Source of the DNA: Spirochaetota bacterium
Lineage (GTDB): Bacteria > Spirochaetota > Spirochaetia > Treponematales > Treponemataceae
Direction of reading: 5' to 3'
DNA length: 15,069 bases
Assembly: GCA_029571425.1 (NCBI GenBank)
Contig: JAKPSR010000374.1
Location: 1 to 15,069 of the forward strand
In this document: piece after piece, positions 1 to 6,542 of the stretch
Numbering within the stretch: the stretch's first letter is position 1
How the letters are laid out: each line of letters begins with the position of its first letter
Notes under the pieces: generated by a model
Seen by the model: the letters and a program-made list of their open reading frames with translations, nothing else
What the model was told of the DNA's origin: nothing
The model's database searches: none
Program-made: the position numbers and the translations under genes

Positions 1-973
1 CTGAGACCTTGCGCCAACCGGAACCCGATAAAAGATTATACGGGGGAACAGATCCTGTAATACCATTCGTAAGAGATTTTGCAGTTAATGTGATTGTATC
101 AAGTGGGTACGGATCCTCGCCCGCGACGACGCTCGGGTCCTCGCGTACCCACACGGAGAACTCGTATATCCCCGACTCGAGCGTAAGCGCGGTTTGGGTT
201 CGCGTAAGCCTAAGCCGCACGACGGCGCCGGCGGACATCGTGAGCCGGGCGTTATCGATCCGAAGATTGGTAAAACTGGATTCGTCCGTCGAGGGCCGAA
301 ATCGGAAACCGAAGGGCGAAATAGAGGATGTGGGAACGACGAAAATAGAATCAACGCTCACGGTCCCCTGCTCCTCGGTATTCAAGAATATCTTTCCCTC
401 ATCGGGGGACGTAACCGAAACGTTCATCGCAAACCGGTACGACGCCAAGCCAGCGGCCGCCGCTTCAAGCGAGGGCGTCCATTCGATGTACTCCCCCGAA
501 CCCGCGCTTAAGCGCATGAGGTAGGCACCTGAGCTGGGGGGATCCTGGATTCTGGTCCAGGTAGCAGTGCCGCCGCTTGTCGTCCAGGCGCCGCCATTCC
601 CAACCTCGAAGTCCCCATCGATGGCGAGGTTATCAAGCTCAAGGCGGTACACCGGGGCGGTCGGGTCAAGGCCCGCGGGCACGGACGGATAATCGCCCGC
701 CGTTTGCCCCAAGGACGTAAGGCCAAGGAAATCATAATGATTGGTCGTCCATCCCGACGCGTAGCGGTACGCGCAATCCCAGCTTCCGGTCTCGGCGAGG
801 GCGGGCACGGCATCGTCGGCGCCGACGAATTGGTCAAACCCGATGCCGGCTATAAAATTAGTGGAGTAATACTCGTCGGGAAAGGGGCGCTCATACTTAA
901 AAAGGTCGCAGCCCGGGAGGAAGAGGAGTCCCAAAGCCAAAAAAAGGGCGAACCGGCGAAACCTTCGTTTCAT
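1..973 (-). CDS. Lipoprotein with carbohydrate-binding-like beta-sandwich modules (3' end beyond window)
   Basis: The gene starts at ATG 973-971 and stays open to the left edge: 324 codons are visible and the C-terminus is missing. The N-terminus is a classical lipoprotein signal: basic MKRRFRR, a Leu/Phe/Ala-rich core, and lipobox L-P-G-C with Cys22 as the lipidated residue. The protein is therefore probably anchored in a membrane and exposed in the periplasm or at the surface. Residues about 110-245 resemble a CBM4_9-like jelly roll: they open with N-L-A-I-D-G-D-F-E-x-G-x-G-G-x-W and close with N-L-R-I-D-N-A-R-L. A second, similar module seems to begin at about 252, with the typical G-I-Y-E-F-S-V-W-V strand and a later G-W-R-K-V-S. 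This suggests glycan or surface binding, but no catalytic domain is visible in the part present, so the function is unknown. The gene is divergent from the PilZ gene. No Shine-Dalgarno is seen and the promoter sits almost on the ATG. Confidence 0.85.
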   Translation of the reverse strand, partial: MKRRFRRFALFLALGLLFLPGCDLFKYERPFPDEYYSTNFIAGIGFDQFVGADDAVPALAETGSWDCAYRYASGWTTNHYDFLGLTSLGQTAGDYPSVPAGLDPTAPVYRLELDNLAIDGDFEVGNGGAWTTSGGTATWTRIQDPPSSGAYLMRLSAGSGEYIEWTPSLEAAAAGLASYRFAMNVSVTSPDEGKIFLNTEEQGTVSVDSIFVVPTSSISPFGFRFRPSTDESSFTNLRIDNARLTMSAGAVVRLRLTRTQTALTLESGIYEFSVWVREDPSVVAGEDPYPLDTITLTAKSLTNGITGSVPPYNLLSGSGWRKVS

Positions 974-984
974 ATCGTGGTTTA

Positions 985-1013
985 AGTATACCCCATCGCG
1001 GCCTCATTGACAA
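985..1013 (-). promoter_or_regulatory. Sigma70-type promoter of the left-edge lipoprotein gene
   Basis: On the minus strand, -35 TTGTCA (1013-1008) is followed after 17 bp by -10 TATACT (990-985). The -10 element ends 11 nt before the ATG at 973. A start point about 7 nt downstream would leave only a 4-6 nt leader with no room for a Shine-Dalgarno. The match to consensus (5/6 in both boxes, ideal spacing) makes this a strong prediction. Confidence 0.7.
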
Positions 1014-1030
1014 ACGCCCTAAAAAGGTGA

Positions 1031-1399
1031 ATGCTCAAGGTCTGTATGGGTATCGATAATAGACAAACCCCGCGCTTTCGCGACTTCGCGCGGGCTAAGA
1101 TAGAGGGGCTCTGCCAACTTCCCGGCATCCTCGCCGACGTCAGCCGTACTGGTTGCCGCGTCCGCTTTTCGCACCGACTCGAGGTCGACGTCGACCGCGA
1201 GTACACCCTAACCGTCCTGCCCGCCCTCCGTTCCGGCATTCGCGAATTCGACCTCATCGTCAAGCCGGAATGGGTCCGATCCTCCGGGGATTCCCTCGAT
1301 ATCGGTTTTTCGATCCTCCATTCCCCCGGGATCCGCGATTTCGCGAAATACGTCAGTATCTTGGCCCGTGAGGAGGAGGAAGAGCTCCAGGAAGCGTGA
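1031..1399 (+). CDS. PilZ-domain protein, predicted cyclic-di-GMP receptor
   Basis: This is a small single-domain protein (122 aa from the first ATG). Both halves of the PilZ c-di-GMP-binding signature are present: R-Q-T-P-R (RxxxR) close to the N-terminus and D-V-S-R-T-G (DxSxxG) about 30 residues later, in a beta-strand-rich region. It is therefore predicted to bind c-di-GMP rather than being a degenerate PilZ. The C-terminus ends in an acidic E-E-E-E-E tail. The start is uncertain. ATG 1031 directly abuts an AAGGTGA sequence, which is too close for normal use. ATG 1046 lies 5 nt after an AAGG and would give a protein beginning MGIDNRQTPR, a natural PilZ N-terminus. The stop overlaps the start of the following methyltransferase gene. 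The target process (motility, envelope, or the neighbouring enzyme) cannot be told from sequence. Confidence 0.9.
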   Translation: MLKVCMGIDNRQTPRFRDFARAKIEGLCQLPGILADVSRTGCRVRFSHRLEVDVDREYTLTVLPALRSGIREFDLIVKPEWVRSSGDSLDIGFSILHSPGIRDFAKYVSILAREEEEELQEA

Positions 1400-2394
1400 A
1401 GGTGCGTTACCTTCCCGGCCATGCCTGGCTCGCCGTCCCCGACCATCGCCAAAACCTCCTCGATGAGCTGAATATCGATCCCGAAAATCCCGGTGAATCC
1501 GTCATTTTACGCGACGATCTCGTCTACCAAGACCTTCCCGCAGGCGAATCCCCTCCCTTCGCCTTTTGGCACCGCGTTCGCCTTGAGCGCCCATTTATCG
1601 CCGAATTCGACTCCATCAGCGAGGCTGCAGCGATCTTACGTGGTATTCAGCGGAATTGGGCGCACTACCCCCTTTCATCCTTCCGCCGGGCCGAGTTGAT
1701 CAAGGATAAGCTGCCGTACGTCAACGAAAAGCCCCGGGAGTTCCCGTATCAGGTCCCCCTCGCCCCGATGGGGGTATGGACCCTGCTTGACGCCCATACC
1801 CTGTTCGCCTCGGCGGAAACCTCGAGCCCCTTTCCCGCAGGAGAAATCCGATTCGTCGAGGATCACGAAAACCCACCGAGTCGGGCATACCTGAAGTTAT
1901 ACGAGGCGCTGTGCTGGGTGGATTATTTGGGGCGAAGTCGAGTGGGGAATGAGACGACTATACCTACCGGTAGGTATATAGGGCCTTCTCCAGGCACAAA
2001 GGTCATCGATGCCGGTGCCTGCCCAGGCGGTTGGACGTGGGTCCTCGACCGACTCGGCGCCGAGATCACGGCCATCGACCGTGCCCCGCTCGCTCCCGCC
2101 CTAATGACCAAGCCCTCGATCCGGTTTATCAAGCACGACGCCTTTACCCTTTCCCCGGCCGAACTTGGCCCCCAGGACTGGGTATGCTCGGACGTTATCT
2201 GCTACCCGCCGCGCCTCCTTTCCTGGGTGCGCTCCTGGCTCGACTCTGGGCTTTGCTCGAATTTCATCTGCACGATCAAGATGCAGGGCCCCGCCGACCA
2301 CGAGACGACCCGAGCCTTCGCCGAGATACCGGGAAGCCGCGTAATCCACCTGACCGCGAACAAAAACGAATTAACCTGGATCAGGCTCGGATAA
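1396..2394 (+). CDS. RlmM-like (FtsJ-family) SAM-dependent RNA 2'-O-methyltransferase
   Basis: The gene encodes 332 aa from a GTG start whose last two bases form the preceding TGA (GTGA, 4-nt overlap), so translation is probably coupled to the PilZ gene. The C-terminal half is a Rossmann-fold methyltransferase with SAM motif I as D-A-G-A-C-P-G-G-W-T-W (205-215), which is the RlmM/COG2933 form. The FtsJ-type K-D-K-E catalytic set is visible: K167 (in P-S-R-A-Y-L-K-L), D266 (C-S-D-V), K295 (T-I-K-M) and E325 (N-E-L-T). RlmM methylates the 2'-OH of a 23S rRNA cytidine in Escherichia coli. This protein is a little shorter than that enzyme and its N-terminal 150 residues are divergent, so the exact RNA target is inferred. 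An insertion at about residues 183-199 is encoded by a stretch carrying a 20-bp perfect palindrome. The stop is TAA. Confidence 0.82.
   Translation: MKVRYLPGHAWLAVPDHRQNLLDELNIDPENPGESVILRDDLVYQDLPAGESPPFAFWHRVRLERPFIAEFDSISEAAAILRGIQRNWAHYPLSSFRRAELIKDKLPYVNEKPREFPYQVPLAPMGVWTLLDAHTLFASAETSSPFPAGEIRFVEDHENPPSRAYLKLYEALCWVDYLGRSRVGNETTIPTGRYIGPSPGTKVIDAGACPGGWTWVLDRLGAEITAIDRAPLAPALMTKPSIRFIKHDAFTLSPAELGPQDWVCSDVICYPPRLLSWVRSWLDSGLCSNFICTIKMQGPADHETTRAFAEIPGSRVIHLTANKNELTWIRLG
1959..1978. repeat. 20-bp perfect palindrome inside the methyltransferase gene
   Basis: The half-site TATACCTACC is followed immediately by its exact reverse complement, with no spacer. It lies in frame within the RlmM-like gene and codes for part of T-I-P-T-G-R-Y-I-G. 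It is more AT-rich than its surroundings. It could be a dimeric regulator site or an RNA hairpin, or it could be chance; nothing nearby identifies a binding protein. Confidence 0.6.
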
Positions 2395-2437
2395 GAGTAC
2401 CGTTCGCCCTCCCCTCCCCATGCCTTTTTTTTTCCGC

Positions 2438-2443
2438 TATACT
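2438..2443 (+). promoter_or_regulatory. Candidate -10 element of pyrE
   Basis: TATACT lies 48 nt before the pyrE ATG, downstream of a run of nine T (2425-2433). The -35 region at the expected place (TCCCCA) is poor. A start near 2450 would give a leader of about 42 nt that includes the GGAGG ribosome-binding site. I see no attenuator hairpin in the leader. Confidence 0.4.
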
Positions 2444-2477
2444 GACTGTATTCACGCGCGCGGGCGTATAAACCGCC

Positions 2478-2482
2478 GGAGG
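2478..2482 (+). promoter_or_regulatory. Shine-Dalgarno site deciding the pyrE start
   Basis: GGAGG lies 9 nt before ATG 2492. It rules out the upstream in-frame ATG at 2420 as the start and contrasts with the several genes in this window that lack such a site. Confidence 0.75.
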
Positions 2483-2491
2483 CATTTTATC

Positions 2492-3094
2492 ATGGTAGAC
2501 GTCGTATCCGTCCTTTCCGAGTGCCGGGCCTTGCTGACCGGGCATTTCCTACTGTCGTCGGGCAAACACTCTTCTCAGTATTTTCAGTGCGCCCGACTCC
2601 TCCAGTACCCGGACCGGGCCGCGGAGGTTATCAAGATCGTCGCGGACCGCTTGAAGAATGAAGTCGCCGCTGGTCGTCTCGCCATCGACTCCGTGATCGG
2701 CCCGGCGATGGGCGGTATCGTGGTCGCCTATGAGCTTGGCCGACAGATCGGGAAGCCCGCCTTCTTTACCGAGCGGAACGACGAGGGGACGATGACCCTC
2801 CGCCGCGGCTTCGAGATCGCGCCCGGGGATCGGATCGTGATCGCGGAGGACGTCGTAACCACCGGGAAGTCTACCCTTGAGACCGCCGAGCAGATAAAGG
2901 CGCTCGGTGGCGTCGTCGTCGCGTCGATCTGCGTCGTAGATCGGCGTCCAGCCGACGCCGCGGAGCCCTTCCCCTGGCCCTTGTACGCCGCCCTTCGCCA
3001 ACCCGCCGTCCTTTGGGACGCTGCCGACTGCGCTCTTTGCAAGGAAGGCAAAACCCCTGCGGTTAAGCCCGGCTCGCGAAAGGTGTTCGCGTAA
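2492..3094 (+). CDS. pyrE: Orotate phosphoribosyltransferase
   Basis: The enzyme converts orotate and PRPP to orotidine 5'-monophosphate, the fifth step of de novo pyrimidine synthesis, in the cytoplasm. The product is 200 aa, a normal PyrE length. The PRPP-binding loop is clear as I-V-I-A-E-D-V-V-T-T-G-K-S-T (about 123-136). Upstream lie the S-S-G-K-H-S orotate/flexible segment (21-26) and G-P-A-M-G-G-I-V (71-78). The C-terminal C-x-L-C-K-E-G ... V-K-P-G-S-R is typical of the longer PyrE subtype. The start is fixed by GGAGG at 2478-2482, 9 nt before ATG 2492; the frame is open further upstream to an ATG at 2420, but that would run through the promoter and poly-T. The gene stands alone and is followed by a strong terminator. 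Confidence 0.95.
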   Translation: MVDVVSVLSECRALLTGHFLLSSGKHSSQYFQCARLLQYPDRAAEVIKIVADRLKNEVAAGRLAIDSVIGPAMGGIVVAYELGRQIGKPAFFTERNDEGTMTLRRGFEIAPGDRIVIAEDVVTTGKSTLETAEQIKALGGVVVASICVVDRRPADAAEPFPWPLYAALRQPAVLWDAADCALCKEGKTPAVKPGSRKVFA

Positions 3095-3115
3095 CGCTTC
3101 CTCTCTGAGCAAGAC

Positions 3116-3142
3116 AAAAGACGGCCCTGGCCGTCTTTTTTT
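3116..3142 (+). terminator. Intrinsic terminator after pyrE
   Basis: AAAAGACGG (3116-3124) pairs perfectly with CCGTCTTTT (3131-3139) around a short C/G loop, followed by a run of T ending at 3142. It lies 21 nt after the pyrE stop. The A-tract on the left arm means it could also work in the other direction, but no minus-strand gene ends here. Confidence 0.88.
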
Positions 3143-3175
3143 ACATTGTATCTCCAAACTAAACGTCGTCAAAGG

Positions 3176-3186
3176 TATAGTATATT
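3176..3186 (+). promoter_or_regulatory. Candidate -10 region of the 3220 lipoprotein gene
   Basis: There are two overlapping hexamers, TATAGT (3176-3181) and TATATT (3181-3186). Neither has a good -35 at 17 bp. A start near 3188-3193 would give a leader of about 30 nt containing the strong AAAAAGGAG at 3206-3214. This is the most AT-rich stretch in the window. Confidence 0.4.
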
Positions 3187-3219
3187 CAAAATCGCTAATT
3201 ACTTTAAAAAGGAGATACC

Positions 3220-4089
3220 ATGTATCAAAAACGATTTTACACTGTACTTCTGCTTCTTGCCGTCCTGTTCCTTCCTTTCATTGGTTGCTCATCTAGTTCA
3301 GGCGGTAGCGATACCCCCGACATACCCCCCGCGATCGAGCTTCCTACGATGGATACCATCGTGGGATCCTGGACCATTTCTGAGACCACGGATAAACGCG
3401 ATGAAAAAGACTATGACCGAGACAAGAATGTGGACGAGATCATCGGCCAAGAAACGGAAAGTATTACGTTCACGTTCAACGCTGATGGCACATTCCTCGC
3501 AACCCAAAAAGAGAGCGTGGAATACATCTCAGGTTTCTACCCAAATTCCATTGCCTACGGATTGAAAAAAGGATCCTATAGCATCAGCGCAGACGGTATT
3601 CTCACGATCAACCTCGCGGGCGAAGCCTTCACTAATTCCATTGAAGACCCAGACAAGATCGTCTGGACAGCCACGACTAGCATGGAGTCGGTCTCCTACG
3701 CGATTATAGGCAATGCCCTGTATCCGTACGTTTTCTCGCGAGTCGGCGATGGATCGGGACTCGTCGGGACTTGGGAAGGCTTCTCATCCAGCCAAGATTC
3801 CCCGAGCGATCCGATCGAGTACGAGCGGACGCTCATCGAGATCACCGAAAGCACAATAACCAAACAGAATTATTACAAGGATACGGACGAGTGGGTCCTT
3901 GATGATGAAGAAACCTACGCATATGCGCCGCGCACCGCCACGACGATTACCGTAACCGCCGAGCCCGGCACCGTGAACGAGGAAACCTACGTGGCCAATT
4001 GTTTCCTTGACGAGGATTTTCTGTATATCGATTACGACGACAACAATCTTGTTCTCGTCAAGGACGACAGCAGACACGCCGGGCGCTAA
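3220..4089 (+). CDS. Putative lipoprotein with two lipocalin-like (G-x-W) domains
   Basis: The product is 289 aa. The N-terminus is a lipoprotein signal: MYQKRF, a long Leu/Val/Phe core and F-I-G-C with Cys23. Phe at -3 departs from the usual Leu and is of the relaxed kind accepted in spirochaetes. A Ser/Gly tether (S-S-S-S-G-G-S) and a Pro-rich linker follow. The mature part looks like two related beta-barrel/sandwich repeats, each opening with a G-x-W motif: I-V-G-S-W (47-51) with T-F-N-A-D-G-T-F strands after it, and L-V-G-T-W (181-185). It is acidic and has no catalytic motif, so the function is unknown. The start is well supported by AAAAAGGAG 5 nt upstream. Its base composition is visibly less GC-rich than its neighbours', and it is a single-gene unit between two terminators. 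Confidence 0.85.
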   Translation: MYQKRFYTVLLLLAVLFLPFIGCSSSSGGSDTPDIPPAIELPTMDTIVGSWTISETTDKRDEKDYDRDKNVDEIIGQETESITFTFNADGTFLATQKESVEYISGFYPNSIAYGLKKGSYSISADGILTINLAGEAFTNSIEDPDKIVWTATTSMESVSYAIIGNALYPYVFSRVGDGSGLVGTWEGFSSSQDSPSDPIEYERTLIEITESTITKQNYYKDTDEWVLDDEETYAYAPRTATTITVTAEPGTVNEETYVANCFLDEDFLYIDYDDNNLVLVKDDSRHAGR

Positions 4090-4110
4090 CGCCTCGATAG
4101 TCGCGCATCA

Positions 4111-4138
4111 GGCCCGCCGCGCGCGGGCCTTTTCTTTT
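4111..4138 (+). terminator. Intrinsic terminator after the 3220 lipoprotein gene
   Basis: GGCCCGC (4111-4117) pairs with GCGGGCC (4123-4129) around the loop CGCGC, then TTTTCTTTT follows. It lies 21 nt after the stop and just upstream of the promoter of the next gene. Confidence 0.88.
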
Positions 4139-4149
4139 CCCCCGCGCTG

Positions 4150-4158
4150 TGCTATTAA
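4150..4158 (+). promoter_or_regulatory. Extended -10 promoter of the MFS-HEAT gene
   Basis: TG-C-TATTAA (extended -10, TGn) ends 8 nt before ATG 4167. The -35 region (TTTTCT at 4130-4135) is weak and lies in the terminator T-tract. The preceding bases CTGTGCTAT are the same as those at the promoter at 7758. There is no Shine-Dalgarno between the -10 and the ATG. Confidence 0.5.
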
Positions 4159-4166
4159 ATAGTTGT

Positions 4167-6497
4167 ATGTCGAAACAATTATCGCAAGCCCAGCTCGTCC
4201 GGGCGATGCGGATCAGCGTGTTCTCGGGATCGGCCTCGGTGGTGTGGCAGCTGGTGTGCTCGATCCAGCCGCTGTTCAACGTCTTCTTCCAAAATTACCT
4301 TGGGGCGACGGCGGGACAGCTCGGCCTCTTAGTGGCGATCATACAGCTCGCCGGGGCCTTCCAGATTCTCGGCATCTTCCTCCACGGCTGGCTCGGGCGC
4401 AAAAAGCCGATCTTCATGATCGGCCACCTCTTTCACCGCGGGCTGACGGCGATCATCGCTTTCGTGGCGTTCTATATCGCGCGAGGCGGCTCGAACTCGC
4501 GCGGTATCCTCGTCATCACGGTGGCGATGGGGATATCGTGGTGTTTCGCGAACGCGTCGAGCGCGTGCTGGTGGGGATGGGTCGCCGACCTTTTCCCGGA
4601 GTCGATGCGCGGGGAGTTTTTCCTTAAGCGATCGTCGATCATCCAGATAGTCAACATCGTGTGGTTTTTCGTCGCGAGTACCCTGCTCGACATCTTTCCC
4701 CGCGAGTCGTCCCTCGCCGTTTTCGGGGTGATCATCTCGGTCGGGGCCTTCGCCGGCCTCCTCGATATCGTGAGCCAGGCGGTGACCCCGGAGATACTGC
4801 CCGACGAGAAGCCCGCGTTCGAGGCGGCGACGGCATTCGAGCCGTTGCGCAATCGGGGCTTCGTCCAGTACGCCGTCGCGATCGGGCTCGCGACCTTCTC
4901 GATGAACCTAATCGGCCCGTTTCAGTCGCCCTACATCGTGAACCCGTCGACGATCGGCGCGCCGACGACCTGGCTCGGCATCATGTCGATGCTCTCGCAG
5001 CTTCTCTGGGTAATCTGCGCGCCGTTCTGGGGCGCGATCATGGACCGCTGGGGCCGTAAGCCGGTCGTCATCGCGGGTACCTGCCTCGTCCTCGGTTGGC
5101 TCGGTTACCTCGTGGTGACGCCGGGAAATTACTTCATCGTGCTGCCCCTCGTCGCCGTCGTCTCGGGATTCCTCTCGCCCGCGTTCTGGGAAGGCTCGTA
5201 CCAGATGATGCTCTCCCTTTCCTCGGAGCGTAACCGGGTGTCCTACGTGGCGTGGTACCTGGCGATTGTGGGACTCGTGTCGGCGCCTGGGTCTCTCGCG
5301 GGAGGACTTCTCTCGGACGCCCTTGTTTCCTTTCGCGTGTCGGCGGGCCCGCTCGCATTCGGCAACTTTCACGCGGTGCAGCTCCTCTCCATCCTCCTCT
5401 GCCTCGGCTGCGCCTTCCTGATCAGCCGCGTGCGCGAGGGATCGGAGAAACCCTTCGGCTTCGTCGTGGGGCAGCTCGCGAACCCGCAGATATTCAAGAC
5501 CTACCAAGGGCTCGCCGGGCTCGGGCGAAGCGGCGACGCGCGCTCGAGCGCGGAGATACTCCGCTCATTCTCGGGCGAGGCCTCCCAGCTCGCCGTCCGC
5601 GATATCGTCGATCGGCTCGACGATCCGGACGCGACGGTCCAGGAGGAGGCGGCGCGCGCCCTCGGGCGCATCCCCTCGCCTCAGTCCGTCGATGCGCTAA
5701 TCCTTCACTTACTCGACCACTCCTCCGCGATCCGCGCGCAGGCGGCGCGGTCCCTCGGCAAGATCGGCGACCGAAAGGCGGTGGGCGCCCTCGTCGGCTG
5801 CCTTTGGGAAGAAGGGGAAGAGCTCCAAAAGGCGTGCGTCGAGGCCCTCGCCGAGATCGGCGACGAAGAGGCGATCGACGGGGTGATGCGCTTCCTCCGC
5901 GAGAGCAGAACGGACCAATCTCGGCTAATCGGATCGGCGGCGGCGTCTCGGCTCGGGGTGTACGAGGCGGCGTGGGAGATATTCCCCGCACTTCTCTCGG
6001 CGAAAACCCGCGCGGCCCGGAAGCGCTACGCGATCGCGATGGCGAACCTACTCGGGAAACCCGGCGAGTTTTATCAGTACGTCAGCGGGTCGACGAACGC
6101 CCTCGTGTCGCGCCGCAAGCGGCTCTTCGCGCGCTTCCTGGCGAACGTCGACGAGGTGTACGCCCGGGTGCGGGGACGCACGCCCGCCGAGGGTGTCGCT
6201 CGCGCGCGGCTTCGCGCGGGGGAAGCGTCCGCGATACGAGCGGCCGTCGAGGGCGAGAGGAACGAGGAAGCGCTTCGCCTGACGATCTCGTTCGCAGATG
6301 GGCTCTGCGCCGACATCTTCGGCGAGGGGTGGAACCGCGACGCCCTGTTCCGGGTCGACCAAAAGCTCGGGATATTCGCCTGGATGATGGAGCGCGCGCG
6401 GCGTTTCCTCGACGAGCCTGGCGAGGCGCCCGAGGAACGCGAGGACGCCGCCCGAACCGTCGTCCTTCTCGCCGTCTACTTCCTCTCGGAGTATTGA
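4167..6497 (+). CDS. MFS transporter fused to C-terminal HEAT repeats
   Basis: From ATG 4167 the product is 776 aa, almost twice a usual MFS permease. Residues about 15-425 carry about 12 hydrophobic segments. Two MFS motif-A loops are visible: H-G-W-L-G-R-K-K between TM2 and TM3, and A-I-M-D-R-W-G-R-K-P in the second half. This part should be an inner-membrane secondary transporter of unknown substrate. From about 465 to 580 there are alpha-helical HEAT/PBS-lyase-like repeats: D-P-D-A-T-V-Q-E-E-A-A-R-A-L-G-R-I, then S-A-I-R-A-Q-A-A-R-S-L-G-K-I-G-D, then L-Q-K-A-C-V-E-A-L-A-E-I-G-D. About 195 further helical, charged residues without a recognised motif follow. HEAT repeats normally bind proteins, so a cytoplasmic docking or sensing role is likely (inference). 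An in-frame GTG at 4149 would put the promoter inside the gene, so I chose the ATG; it has no Shine-Dalgarno. Only 45 nt separate it from the CBS-PP2C gene. Confidence 0.85.
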   Translation: MSKQLSQAQLVRAMRISVFSGSASVVWQLVCSIQPLFNVFFQNYLGATAGQLGLLVAIIQLAGAFQILGIFLHGWLGRKKPIFMIGHLFHRGLTAIIAFVAFYIARGGSNSRGILVITVAMGISWCFANASSACWWGWVADLFPESMRGEFFLKRSSIIQIVNIVWFFVASTLLDIFPRESSLAVFGVIISVGAFAGLLDIVSQAVTPEILPDEKPAFEAATAFEPLRNRGFVQYAVAIGLATFSMNLIGPFQSPYIVNPSTIGAPTTWLGIMSMLSQLLWVICAPFWGAIMDRWGRKPVVIAGTCLVLGWLGYLVVTPGNYFIVLPLVAVVSGFLSPAFWEGSYQMMLSLSSERNRVSYVAWYLAIVGLVSAPGSLAGGLLSDALVSFRVSAGPLAFGNFHAVQLLSILLCLGCAFLISRVREGSEKPFGFVVGQLANPQIFKTYQGLAGLGRSGDARSSAEILRSFSGEASQLAVRDIVDRLDDPDATVQEEAARALGRIPSPQSVDALILHLLDHSSAIRAQAARSLGKIGDRKAVGALVGCLWEEGEELQKACVEALAEIGDEEAIDGVMRFLRESRTDQSRLIGSAAASRLGVYEAAWEIFPALLSAKTRAARKRYAIAMANLLGKPGEFYQYVSGSTNALVSRRKRLFARFLANVDEVYARVRGRTPAEGVARARLRAGEASAIRAAVEGERNEEALRLTISFADGLCADIFGEGWNRDALFRVDQKLGIFAWMMERARRFLDEPGEAPEEREDAARTVVLLAVYFLSEY

Positions 6498-6506
6498 AAA
6501 AACGCG

Positions 6507-6536
6507 TTGACCGCGCGGTAGAAACGGCCCTATACT
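6507..6536 (+). promoter_or_regulatory. Strong promoter of the CBS-PP2C gene, predicted leaderless
   Basis: -35 TTGACC (6507-6512), an 18-bp spacer and -10 TATACT (6531-6536) give 5/6 matches in both boxes. Only GGGACC separates the -10 from ATG 6543, so the expected start point falls on or next to the A of the ATG. It lies in the short gap after the MFS-HEAT stop and shows that the downstream gene has its own promoter. Confidence 0.75.
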
Positions 6537-6542
6537 GGGACC

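Noticed and set aside
1183..1196. 14-bp palindrome GGTCGACGTCGACC in the PilZ gene
   Set aside because: It is short, has the base composition of its surroundings, and encodes E-V-D-V-D-R with common codons; chance is likely.
2425..2433. Nine-T run after the methyltransferase gene as an intrinsic terminator
   Set aside because: No stem precedes it; the upstream sequence is a C/T-rich stretch without an inverted repeat.
4149..4166. GTG 4149 as start of the MFS-HEAT gene
   Set aside because: It would place the -10 element inside the coding region and adds six residues with no Shine-Dalgarno; ATG 4167 gives a natural MFS N-terminus.
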